From positions 20,540,083 to 20,604,082 of the forward strand of contig NC_049982.1 in NCBI RefSeq assembly GCF_000003815.2: a DNA stretch of 64,000 nucleotides. The letters run 5' to 3'. A model generated the notes under the pieces. The model made no database searches. It was not told the origin of the DNA and was given only the letters and a program-made list of their open reading frames with translations. This DNA comes from Branchiostoma floridae. Taxonomy: Eukaryota; Chordata; Leptocardii; Amphioxiformes; Branchiostomatidae. Made by a program: the position numbers and the translations under genes. Shown piece after piece: positions 35,401-42,307 of this stretch. The stretch's first letter is position 1, and each line of letters starts with the position of its first letter.

Positions 35401-38400
35401 ACTTTAAAATCAATTCTAAACAATGGCAACAAACATCCGCACGGTGTCTTGGAATGGACTCTACATTGCTGTCCTTGGTGCTGAACACAACATCTTCTAA
35501 AATACATTTGTACTTCCTATTGAAGTTTTTTTACCTACTCTGCCTAATTCTATCATATTTAATGCTATGTACCTACTGTTAAAAAGGAGGTTCATCTCAC
35601 CATGACGTTCTCTCACGTGAGAACTTAAAGCCAGGTATCTTGCCGCAGCGCCTGATGACCAGTTTGAGCCGGTTGCTGCCAGACAGGACCTTCACGGCAC
35701 TGCTGATGGCAATGTTCTCAAAGCTGACGTTGTTGACCTCCAGAATCTGGTCACCCACTTCCAGGCCAACACGCTCTGGGGACAAAGGTCAGGGGTCATA
35801 CGATGTTAGAGGTCAGTGGCTGCATCACTCCAGAATATAGAACTGAGGTTGCATGTTTGATAAGCTTGACATGCTATCTACCGGGAACTAGTGGTGCGTA
35901 CCGGTTCGCCGAACCGGACTTGGACTTGCTATAACTTTCGGTTCAAGTCCGGTTAAAACCGGAACGTCGAAAACCGGTTTTCTGGAAAACCGGATATCTC
36001 TTTCTTATTGTATACTAGTATCATCTAAAACAACGCTAGATGCCTGTGTAACTTTATAAATCGCAGCCAACGGGCCAGAAAATAACGTATTTCTGCGAAA
36101 ATAAATTGTCCTACCGCCATAAGCGGGCCAAGCACATGGTCGCGCCACGGGAACCTTCTTTCAAAATCCGGCAACGCGGCAAAAATGACAGGTTCACTTT
36201 AGCAACATTACCCATGAAAATAAAGTATGTGGATTTGTTTATCTCCTGGTATGAGTTTTAAGTCCCATATCTTCTGAAAATGAAGAAAATTTCCGAGATA
36301 AACAAGCTAAAACAAATCTCCGGCGACTGTTGACATTTGCCGCTTGCCGAGATACTTCACTGAAAGCATGGGTGAGCAGCTTGTTAAAAAGAAATACCGA
36401 CACGTTTTATTAAAAAAAAAAGTTTAAGTTCATAAACTTATTTTATACCTCCTACCTTCATCTTTGTAACGAATAAATTTACAATTAATTTGTAAGGTTA
36501 AATGTAGAGTATAAAAACACCGCACGCATCCTTTTCTACCCGCATTACAGTAGGCTATCCTATTGACCCCTATGACCTCGCAAGCGCCATTTTGAAATTT
36601 CGGTCGTCAAAAAAAAAAGCGGAAAAGGTCGGATTTTGCCGTGATTTCCCGATAGTTTTCATTAAAAGTCGATGTTTCTTCAACTTTGAAAATGATGCAG
36701 TCATCTTTGGCAATATCTTTATAGCATGCGGCCCGGTCGAATGTGGTTGCGGGCGCCGGAGACGCAAACTATGTGTCGCCTAGAGCAAGTCGCTTTATGC
36801 TTGTGTCTATATGGGAAAATTAGCGACCATCAAAAACCGGACTTATAAGTCCGGACCTGAACCGGAATCTTTGGACTCGAGTCCGAACCTGAACCGGAAC
36901 GTGAGCTTAGGTACGCACCACTACCGGGAACACATAAAATAATGTGCCAACTTACCTGCTACCCCTCCTGAATCCATCTTGCTGATGTACACCCCCAGCC
37001 CATGCTCCGACCCACCTCGGATGCTGAACCCCAGACCTTCGTCTCCCTTGTTGATGGTGAACACATGAAAGCCCCCACCGCTGTCTGAGGTGTTCAGTCC
37101 ATTAGTGCCTGAAATAATCAAATTTGCCTTATTTCAAATGTCCTGTCCCATAGAATCTCCAAGCGTCCTCAAACACATGGATCCACACAATTACTAGTAT
37201 ATCTATTGGTTCTTGGTAGCAACAGTTGGATCCCTTCCAACATAATTGCAATTGGTTGCTTTCTTATTCTATTCTCTTCTCTTAGGCCACACCAATTTAA
37301 TTTCTTGGTTCACGGATTCGCTCGCTCCTATTTTTTGAAAAAAAAAATTACCACTCAGCAAATTTTCACCATTATTGAAAACATTCACCAACTTTCTGGT
37401 GTAGCAAACATAAAAACTGACACTACTTTTGTAATTTTCAATGAACAGGTGCTGTTACTGTACAGTAATAGTGTTTTTGTACTTTTTTCAAGCTGAAATT
37501 TTTTTCTTTATGTTTTGGATTAGCCCTTACCTTTACCCCAACCATTTTACAATTTTTATTTTTATTTTCATTTCGCCCTCTCGCTCCATATTTTTTATGA
37601 AAAAATCCGTGAACCAAGAAATTGAATTGGTGTGGCCTTAGTGGTAAACATTTTCTATCCTGTTAGAATCACTGTTGTCATCTATCATGAATTAAACCAA
37701 CTAAAATCTTAGGTCCCCAGGCAAATCCTTATCTTATGGCAGATTATGGTTATGTAGCCAAGAATTGAGGATTTTGTTCCTTTACATTCTTCCCTAGTAA
37801 ATAATTATCAAAGTATGATAGGAACCTTCATGCATTACAAAACCATGCATGATGTGGAGGTATTGGCATTTGATGAAATGTTATGATTGCCAAAGGTACT
37901 GTTATCAAATATTAACAACTGAATAGGCAGCAAAATCAGAAGTCAAGATTTCATGGACAAAAGCATGCAGACTCAAAATGAAGCAGATGGGCACCTGGAT
38001 GTTTCAACTCAGACTTCTTTTCATCTGGAAAAAATGCCACAACATGAAGATTTTAACATTAAAGGTGGGATGGTGGGGCCTTAAAATTTCTGACTGGTAC
38101 ATTAACGGCTATACAAACTATACAGAAAACTGGAGGTAGAACATCTTATGTGGATTCCAGAAACTTGAATGAAAGTATTAGGGATGTGAATGGTTAAGTT
38201 AGCTTTGAATGAACGAACAGGAAATTGAAATGAAGCTTTAGGAGAATGAACATAACTCTGGTACCTAAGGTAGGATGCTTGCCATTGGTGTCTGAAAGGA
38301 ATAAAAGTCTTATTTTTATACAATATTGTGAGGCAAATAGCAAGATTTGTAACTAGAGGACAAAAAAGTTCCCCAAACTGCAAGTTGTAAAACCCAGATG

Positions 38401-39986
38401 AAGAACTTTACAAATACCCAAAGCCCAGTCTTAGCTTAACCAAGGGTTTATGATATAGTGGCACAAATGGTATGTTAAGGAAGTCATTCATTAACATTTG
38501 GGGTTCATCAGGATACAAAGGTCTTGTTTGCTTACTTAAGTTTCTGTGGAATAACACTGCCAGCTGCCTTAATTACCTGTATCTTTGTGTTACCTAGTAA
38601 CTATACCCATGCTGGCAGTATGCACCATGTACCTTAGGAGTGCCAGTTGCCCAAGAAGAGATAGTCTTCTGCATGGGGAGTTGTTCTATCAACAAATCCG
38701 TAGTATGAATGATAATCCTTGCTACTGACCTGCATGGCCATTAACCATGGCATTATTGGGCACCGCTCCTGCCCGTTTGACGTGCTGGCTGGCTGGACGG
38801 ATGGGATGCGCCATCTTGTGATACGGCGCCAGTCTGTCGAAGTGCGGGAGGTGTTGTGGCGGAATGAGTTTGCGTATCTCCTTCAGCAGGTCCAGTTTCT
38901 GTGGTGTGTCCAGCACATGGCACAGCTGGGAGACAAGTCTGTCCACAGCCTGGAAACACAGATAATAGACATCATCGGAGAAGAAAATAGTCCGCTTGTA
39001 TTGACGGTAAGGAAAGTGCTGAGAGTTGGATTTAGGAGCAAGACCTGCCTATGTACCAAGAGGCTTAAAACTGTTCATAGGTACTTTAAATCTTGAAATG
39101 TTTGTAGTGGTTTCATCATTCTAGTTTTTGTCATGAACTCTCTAAAGTAAACCTGCATTTTCGATGGATTACTGTTGCACTACAAAATTGTTTCACCTGA
39201 GAACTAGTTAAACCTCTGAAACCTCCTTTCCCCTTCTACTGTGACATCTAAATTTGCAGTACCTTGTACTGCTGGTACTCTGTGACATCACATCTAAATT
39301 TGCAGTACCTTATACTGCTGGTACTCTGTGACATCACATCTAAATGTCCAGTACCTTGTACTGCTGGTACTCTGTGACATCACATCTAAATTTGCAGTAC
39401 CTTATACTGCTGGTACTCTGTGACATCACATCTAAATTTGCAGTACCTTGTACTGCTGGTACTCTGTGACATCACATCTAAATTTCCAGTACCTTGTACT
39501 GCTGGTACTCTGTGACATCACATCTAAATTTGCAGTACCTTGTACTGCTGGTACTCTGTGACATCACATCTAAATGTCCAGTACCTTGTACTGCTGGTAC
39601 TCTGTGACATCACATCTAAATTTGCAGTACCTTGTACTGCTGGTACTCTGTGACATCACATCTAAATTTCCAGTACCTTGTACTGCTGGTACTCTGTGAC
39701 ATCACATCTAAATGTCCAGTACCTTGTACTGCTGGTACTCTGTGACATCACATCTAAATTTGCAGTACCTTGTACTGCTGGTACTCTGTGACATCACATC
39801 TAAATGTCCAGTACCTTGTACTGCTGGTACTCTGTGACATCACATCTAAATGTCCAGTACCTTATACTGCTGGTACTCCTTGAGCACACTGTGCAGGTAA
39901 TCCCTGTCATCGTCCAGCAGCAGCTCCTGCGCTCGCCGGTAGAACACCTTCAGGTGCTGTTGTCGTTGGATGTCCCTGGTTGCCAT
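20332..39986 (-). CDS. PDZD7: PDZD7/whirlin-family scaffold protein, whole coding span
   Basis: Nineteen coding exons, in order: 39986-39861, 38949-38730, 37108-36956, 35775-35601, 34575-34390, 33938-33791, 33531-33432, 28360-28040, 27818-27339, 26254-26216, 25642-25449, 24721-24630, 24531-24440, 23458-23384, 23063-22187, 21678-21658, 21478-21006, 20763-20678 (uncertain end) and 20466-20332. Intron phases agree throughout except at the last junction. The product is about 1330 aa: HN1 (about 12-90), PDZ1 (125-212), PDZ2 (255-335), a Lys/Ser/Gly-rich disordered region, HN2 (690-765), a proline-rich region and PDZ3 (1250-1327). PDZ1 ([15 protein letters not shown]), PDZ2 ([18 protein letters not shown], then [10 protein letters not shown]), HN2 ([11 protein letters not shown]) and PDZ3 (LGISISGG) match PDZD7 better than whirlin. 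PIYATV in the linker recalls whirlin. In vertebrates PDZD7 and whirlin organise the USH2 ankle-link complex in hair cells and photoreceptors. Vertebrate PDZD7 lacks HN1, so this looks like the ancestral whirlin-like layout. Confidence 0.95.
20678..20763 (-). CDS. PDZD7: PDZD7-like exon Q: first half of PDZ3
   Basis: Phase 1 in. [28 protein letters not shown] matches PDZ3 of PDZD7. The 3' end is uncertain: a weak GTGTTG donor at 20677 keeps the frame with the next exon, whereas the better GTAAGA at 20672 does not. Confidence 0.85.
21006..21478 (-). CDS. PDZD7: PDZD7-like exon P: acidic and proline-rich region
   Basis: Phase 2 in, phase 1 out at GTAAGG. About 60 acidic residues are followed by a run of PPP-rich segments (for example [20 protein letters not shown]) suited to SH3, EVH1 or profilin-type partners. 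It ends [12 protein letters not shown] at the start of PDZ3. Confidence 0.92.
21658..21678 (-). CDS. PDZD7: PDZD7-like 21-nt microexon
   Basis: Bounded by GCGGCTAG and GTGAGT. It is in phase 2-2, so it adds exactly seven residues around FWEKTD. Skipping it keeps the frame between exons O and P. Supported by splice sites and phase only. Confidence 0.6.
22187..23063 (-). CDS. PDZD7: PDZD7-like exon O: basic and Ser/Pro-rich linker
   Basis: 877 nt, phase 1 in and phase 2 out at GTAAGT. It starts with a charged helix ([20 protein letters not shown]), then PPPPPP and Ser/Pro stretches, and contains [10 protein letters not shown], similar to the PIYASV motif of whirlin. Confidence 0.9.
23384..23458 (-). 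CDS. PDZD7: PDZD7-like exon N: 75-nt linker exon
   Basis: Phase 1 in and out. [18 protein letters not shown] parallels the TPPKRHLITPVP segment after HN2 in PDZD7. Confidence 0.85.
24010..24142. repeat. Long imperfect hairpin (about 60-bp arms) in a PDZD7-like intron
   Basis: The left arm (24010-24071) and right arm (24078-24142) are near-complementary. CCTGAGTGCCAGCCTC on the left pairs with GAGGCTGGCACTCAGG on the right, and the stem is closed by a loop of fewer than ten bases. It could be a miniature foldback element or a hairpin RNA source; no clear target duplication was seen. Confidence 0.75.
24440..24531 (-). CDS. PDZD7: PDZD7-like exon M: end of HN2
   Basis: Phase 2 in, phase 1 out, GTAAGT donor. 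[20 protein letters not shown] is almost the same as [12 protein letters not shown] of PDZD7. Confidence 0.95.
24630..24721 (-). CDS. PDZD7: PDZD7-like exon L: HN2 middle helices
   Basis: Phase 0 in, phase 2 out. [22 protein letters not shown] corresponds to [21 protein letters not shown] of PDZD7. Confidence 0.95.
25129..25191 (-). pseudogene. Partial duplicate of the HN2 exon L (alternative or decaying exon)
   Basis: 63 bases after an acceptor (GTTCATGCAG) encode [21 protein letters not shown]. Twelve of 21 residues are identical to the first two-thirds of exon L. It enters in phase 0, as exon L does, and could end at GTACTG in phase 0, but it lacks the last third including LREIR. It may be a cassette exon adding 21 residues or a dead duplicate. 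Confidence 0.6.
25449..25642 (-). CDS. PDZD7: PDZD7-like exon K: first helices of HN2
   Basis: Phase 1 in, phase 0 out. [24 protein letters not shown] matches the start of the second harmonin-N-like domain of PDZD7 (LAQRLLTDDEV...RHCSR) and whirlin (ARHLLNEQE). Confidence 0.93.
26216..26254 (-). CDS. PDZD7: PDZD7-like exon J: 39-nt exon
   Basis: A short exon in phase 1-1 encoding [13 protein letters not shown] between a TTTCCAAG acceptor and a GTAGGT donor. Phases fit both neighbours, and it could be skipped without frameshift. Confidence 0.75.
26469..27174. mobile_element. TA-flanked inverted-repeat element, copy 1
   Basis: 706 bp with terminal repeats GAGTCCATTCCAAGACACCA / its complement, flanked by TA on both sides (26467-26468 and 27175-27176). 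This suggests a non-autonomous Tc1/mariner-type element. It is nearly the same sequence as 34605-35461 in reverse orientation. Confidence 0.85.
27339..27818 (-). CDS. PDZD7: PDZD7-like exon [11 protein letters not shown] motif and hexapeptide repeat
   Basis: Phase 1 in and out. [14 protein letters not shown] resembles the RSKTLMNLFFKG motif of PDZD7. It is followed by about ten DSRGKG-type hexapeptides, then [14 protein letters not shown] and a Ser/Glu-rich end. The exon closes at a GTCAGT donor after SNSEG. Confidence 0.9.
27548..27712 (-). repeat. Coding 18-bp minisatellite (DSRGKG hexapeptide repeat)
   Basis: About nine to ten imperfect 18-bp units inside exon I encode D-S-(R/K)-G-K-(G/K) hexapeptides, a highly basic disordered stretch. 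The opposite strand gives a Leu/Pro/Ser repeat frame that is only a shadow. Confidence 0.9.
28040..28360 (-). CDS. PDZD7: PDZD7-like exon H: disordered Ser/Pro/Thr-rich linker
   Basis: Phase 1 in and out. Low complexity with many S/T-P sites (for example [20 protein letters not shown]) and a conserved-looking [11 protein letters not shown] segment comparable to RSQSYLTL in PDZD7. The donor GTTTGT is weak. Confidence 0.85.
29385..31105. repeat. Inverted arrays of a 51-bp tandem repeat around an N gap
   Basis: Units of about 51 bp contain CCTTTGCCTATAG and ACAGGTGAGTAAG on + in the left array (29385-29912) and on - in the right array (30013-31105). At least two unit subfamilies exist, one with CCAGATAGGGTATTATACAG and one with CCAGGTAAGACACCGTACAG. 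Because 51 is divisible by 3, the arrays give long repetitive open frames with a 17-residue period, which are not taken as genes. Confidence 0.92.
29913..30012. other. Assembly gap (100 N) at the centre of the foldback element
   Basis: Exactly 100 N at the symmetry centre; the true length and content are unknown. Confidence 0.98.
33432..33531 (-). CDS. PDZD7: PDZD7-like exon G: conserved GKYPAYKEM segment
   Basis: [17 protein letters not shown] directly follows PDZ2, as the equivalent GRYPAYKEM segment does in PDZD7. The donor is a weaker GTCAGT, phase 1, which agrees with the next exon. Confidence 0.88.
33791..33938 (-). CDS. PDZD7: PDZD7-like exon F: second half of PDZ2
   Basis: Phase 2 in, phase 0 out, GTAGCA donor. 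Completes PDZ2 with [20 protein letters not shown] and HVTMTIK. Confidence 0.95.
34390..34575 (-). CDS. PDZD7: PDZD7-like exon E: linker and first half of PDZ2
   Basis: Phase 2 in and out. Carries the PDZ2 binding loop [21 protein letters not shown]. Confidence 0.95.
34605..35461. mobile_element. TA-flanked inverted-repeat element, copy 2 (with a nested retroelement insertion)
   Basis: Terminal inverted repeats start GAGTCCATTCCAAG; the right flank is TA and the left flank CA, consistent with a decayed TA duplication of Tc1/mariner type. It is the reverse-oriented partner of the element at 26469-27174. It is interrupted at about 35095-35272 by a segment ending in AATAAAGGTC and a CATTC-type tail. 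The element edge lies 29 bases from the exon E acceptor. Confidence 0.82.
35095..35272 (+). mobile_element. Nested LINE/SINE 3'-end insertion with CATT-repeat tail
   Basis: This segment is absent from the sister element at 26469-27174. It ends in AATAAAGGTCTTCATTCATT and is bounded by CATTATTT-like direct repeats (the left copy has an extra TT). The tail resembles L2/CR1-type short-repeat tails. The family is not identified. Confidence 0.6.
35601..35775 (-). CDS. PDZD7: PDZD7-like exon D: second half of PDZ1
   Basis: Enters in phase 1 and leaves in phase 2 at GTGAGA. It completes PDZ1 with [12 protein letters not shown] and continues into [19 protein letters not shown], a segment diagnostic of PDZD7 rather than whirlin. 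Confidence 0.95.
35889..36923. mobile_element. hAT-type non-autonomous element with exact 8-bp target-site duplication
   Basis: 1035 bp with terminal inverted repeats TAGTGGTGCGTACC / GGTACGCACCACTA, flanked by identical CCGGGAAC octamers (35881-35888 and 36924-36931). Subterminal regions are packed with AACCGGAC/AAGTCCGG-type motifs in both orientations, as expected for hAT transposase binding sites. No transposase frame is present. It lies 24 bases from the 5' splice site of exon C. Confidence 0.92.
36956..37108 (-). CDS. PDZD7: PDZD7-like exon C: first half of PDZ1
   Basis: Phase 1 in and out, with a GTAAGT donor. Carries the carboxylate-binding loop [20 protein letters not shown]. Confidence 0.95.
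37285..37637. mobile_element. Harbinger-type MITE with TTA target-site duplication
   Basis: 353 bp bounded by long inverted repeats starting GGCCACACCAATTTAATTTC and flanked by TTA on both sides (37282-37284 and 37638-37640). The 3-bp TWA duplication and GGCC terminus are typical of PIF/Harbinger MITEs. There is no transposase. It sits in the intron between exons B and C of the PDZD7-like gene. Confidence 0.88.
38730..38949 (-). CDS. PDZD7: PDZD7-like exon B: second half of HN1
   Basis: Begins in phase 0 after TTTCCAG and ends in phase 1 at GTCAGT. The residues [22 protein letters not shown] match the last helices of harmonin-N-like domains (compare the PLFDAIRPLIPLKH-type segment of harmonin). 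Confidence 0.93.
39241..39880. repeat. 46-bp minisatellite derived from the exon A / intron boundary
   Basis: Thirteen tandem 46-bp units lie in the intron. The exon end itself is the fourteenth copy, in perfect register (the word GCTGGTACT recurs every 46 bases from 39271 to 39869). Each unit, read on the minus strand, carries AGTACCAGCAGTACAAG joined to GTACTG, i.e. the last codons of exon A and its 5' splice site. Units differ at few positions (GTCCA or TTGCA or TTCCA variants). Confidence 0.97.
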
Positions 39987-40035
39987 GGTGATGACTGGGA
40001 AGCTAAAGGTCATCAAACAACATCTCAGCTTCCTC
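39861..40035 (-). CDS. PDZD7: PDZD7-like exon A: 5' UTR plus start codon and first half of HN1
   Basis: The exon follows a CCCCTACAG acceptor. The ATG at 39986 is in strong context (ATCACCATGG); an in-frame ATG at 40013 has a poor context. Forty-two codons end in EYQQYK at a GTACTG donor, phase 0. The last bases of this exon plus the donor are copied 13 times in the adjacent minisatellite. Confidence 0.9.
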
Positions 40036-41565
40036 CTGTAGGGGATGTGCAAAAAAGAGTGATCAGTCGTGTTGATAAGTCATGACAAATGATGTCAGGG
40101 TTTGGGCTACAGAAATGCAGTCAACTGCTGTATGCATCTGAAGAAAACTACTACATGTACTAAACAATTATTGAATTCTTTTGAGGTGGACAAGTTGATC
40201 AATTACATTTTTATAGCTATGGTTAACAGTTCTTAATTAGTTTAATTCAAGAAAAAATAGATGATCTGGGAAAGCAATACAGTAACTGATGATGGTACGG
40301 CTTAGAATTTGACTTGTAAACTGCTTAGCTAAGCATTATACATGACTAATACTATCACAATCATACCAATACTTAAAATCCATCTTCAAATTTTCTAACA
40401 GCGTCAAGCCACATAAAGGCTATGTGGAAATATACAACTAAAAGTCAAACAAGAGTCCGTAGGACAAAATTCCCAGTGAAGTATTATGGTGTTTGCAGTG
40501 TGGCTGAGGTGATGTGCTAAATGTCAGATGTCTAGACGTATCCATCAGAAAGATCTTATTCGTAGGTATGAAGAAGTAAAGACAAAAAGAGGAGATAAGC
40601 AATTACCATGCCACAAAACCATACTGCAATATTGATGGCCTGTCCCAAAATACATAGAAAATAGGGGTGACTTTTTTATTTATTTCATAACTTCACTGGA
40701 TAACTAGATATGTAGAGAAAAGTACTGTATATAAGACTAGTCTACAAATCTACAACACTTCTGACACGGCAGAACAGATGAACAGAAGCAAGGGTTACAG
40801 TCTAAAATCAATATGTTATCATGTGATCCATTCAGGCCTGCCACACCTGTTTAGAAACACCTGTCACAACTGGTTAAGCAGGTGACAAAAGACCATGCAG
40901 TCACATCCATCCTACATTTTGTTACATGTAGTTTTCATATGATAAAAAATGGATCAAACCTTAAGGAGTTTCTTGAACTATAAATCTATACATTGTAATT
41001 TATTCCTACATTTTAACCATTAAATACATGACATGTACATACCCTTCTCACTGTGTCATTGTACTCAGGGAAGTGTTTGTACAATGTATAAGTGGGTCAA
41101 CTGACTTATTCATAGCAAAGTTCAGGGCATGAATAATTGATGAAGACAGAGAAACATCGCTCCTGTCCTGATGTCTAATGAGGTCAGTTGCACCTGATCA
41201 TGGGATGAGACATTTCAGTTTAAAAGCACTGTGGTACCAACTCTGTACCAACGATCTCAACTAACCAACATCTACTGTAGTTTATATCAACATGTATACA
41301 ACAGATTAGATACCAATATGTACCATAGACTTGTACCAACATGAACCACAGAGCTGTACCAAGATAGAGCTGTACTAACTAATCATATCATATCATATAC
41401 CACAGAGCAATACCAATATGTACTACACCACTAAACTCAAATACACCACAGTTCTATACCATCATGTTCTACTTAAGTGTCAGCTATACTTGTCTGCTTG
41501 TACCTGTAACATATGATGTAGACTAAACCAACATGTACCACAGCTACATTTCAATATCTACCAAC

Positions 41566-41982
41566 TAGGGCTGGGTATCGGTACAGCGTACCGGTACAAA
41601 ACCGGTTTTTCTTATTGGACCGGTCCAGAAAATTAGGTGGACCGGATGTTGGACCGATTAGAAAATTAACATATTATTTGATCAGGCATTCACACGTTTT
41701 GGCGCTTGCAGTTGGAAGAAAATGACAAGAGTGAAGTAGAGTAGAGTTTATAGTAATTTCTACCAAGGTTTACAGTCAATCGTACAGGTGCAGTTAGCGT
41801 TGTAGGATTTTAAAACGCCAGTGTAAGTCTAATACTCCACCAAACAGATTTCTTTGTAGTGAAATGGACCATTGATATGAGTCATAATGAATCAGGTCCA
41901 GGTTCAGGTCCGGACCTGGACCTGATCCTCTGGACCTGAACCGGACCTGGACCTGAATTTTCTGTACCGGTACCCAGCCCTA
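41566..41982. mobile_element. Short hAT-type MITE
   Basis: 417 bp with terminal repeats TAGGGCTGGGTAtCGGTAC / its complement, flanked by CTACCAAC and GTACCAAC (7 of 8 identical). The ends are rich in GGTCCAGGTCC and ACCGGTAC motifs. It lies in the 5' intron of the PDZD7-like gene. Confidence 0.85.
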
Positions 41983-42125
41983 GTACCAACATACCACAGC
42001 TTTATGATATACCAGACACTTTCTACCCAGAAGGAAGATTGAAGTGATCCATCTCCGACATGTTTCTCAGCTCTTCTACACAAGTTACAAACGACTAATG
42101 TATGTAAGAACACTTTCACTCAACC

Positions 42126-42307
42126 ATTGCCATGGTAACAGAAAGCCCACCTACACATGGAGCTATCCCACAGCAGCCCATCACCCAGCCTCCCTACCCT
42201 GTGATGTATCATTACTGTGGACTGCCTCCTCGCACAAACACAGTGGGGGAGATGGTGGAATACGCAGCTTTGACATGGATTGCCATGGCAACCATTGCCA
42301 TGGTAAC
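42126..42307. promoter_or_regulatory. Three RFX X-box-like palindromes in the PDZD7-like 5' intron
   Basis: ATTGCCATGGTAAC at 42126-42139, ATTGCCATGGCAAC at 42279-42292 and ATTGCCATGGTAAC at 42294-42307 are close matches to the RFX consensus GTTGCCATGGCAAC. Two are separated by one base. RFX factors control ciliary and hair-cell genes, which fits the expected role of a PDZD7-like scaffold. Regulation of this gene is inferred. Confidence 0.5.

Noticed and set aside
39241-39880. Regular direct repeats resembling a CRISPR array
   Set aside because: Units are contiguous 46-bp copies without unique spacers and include the exon edge of a eukaryotic gene; it is a minisatellite.
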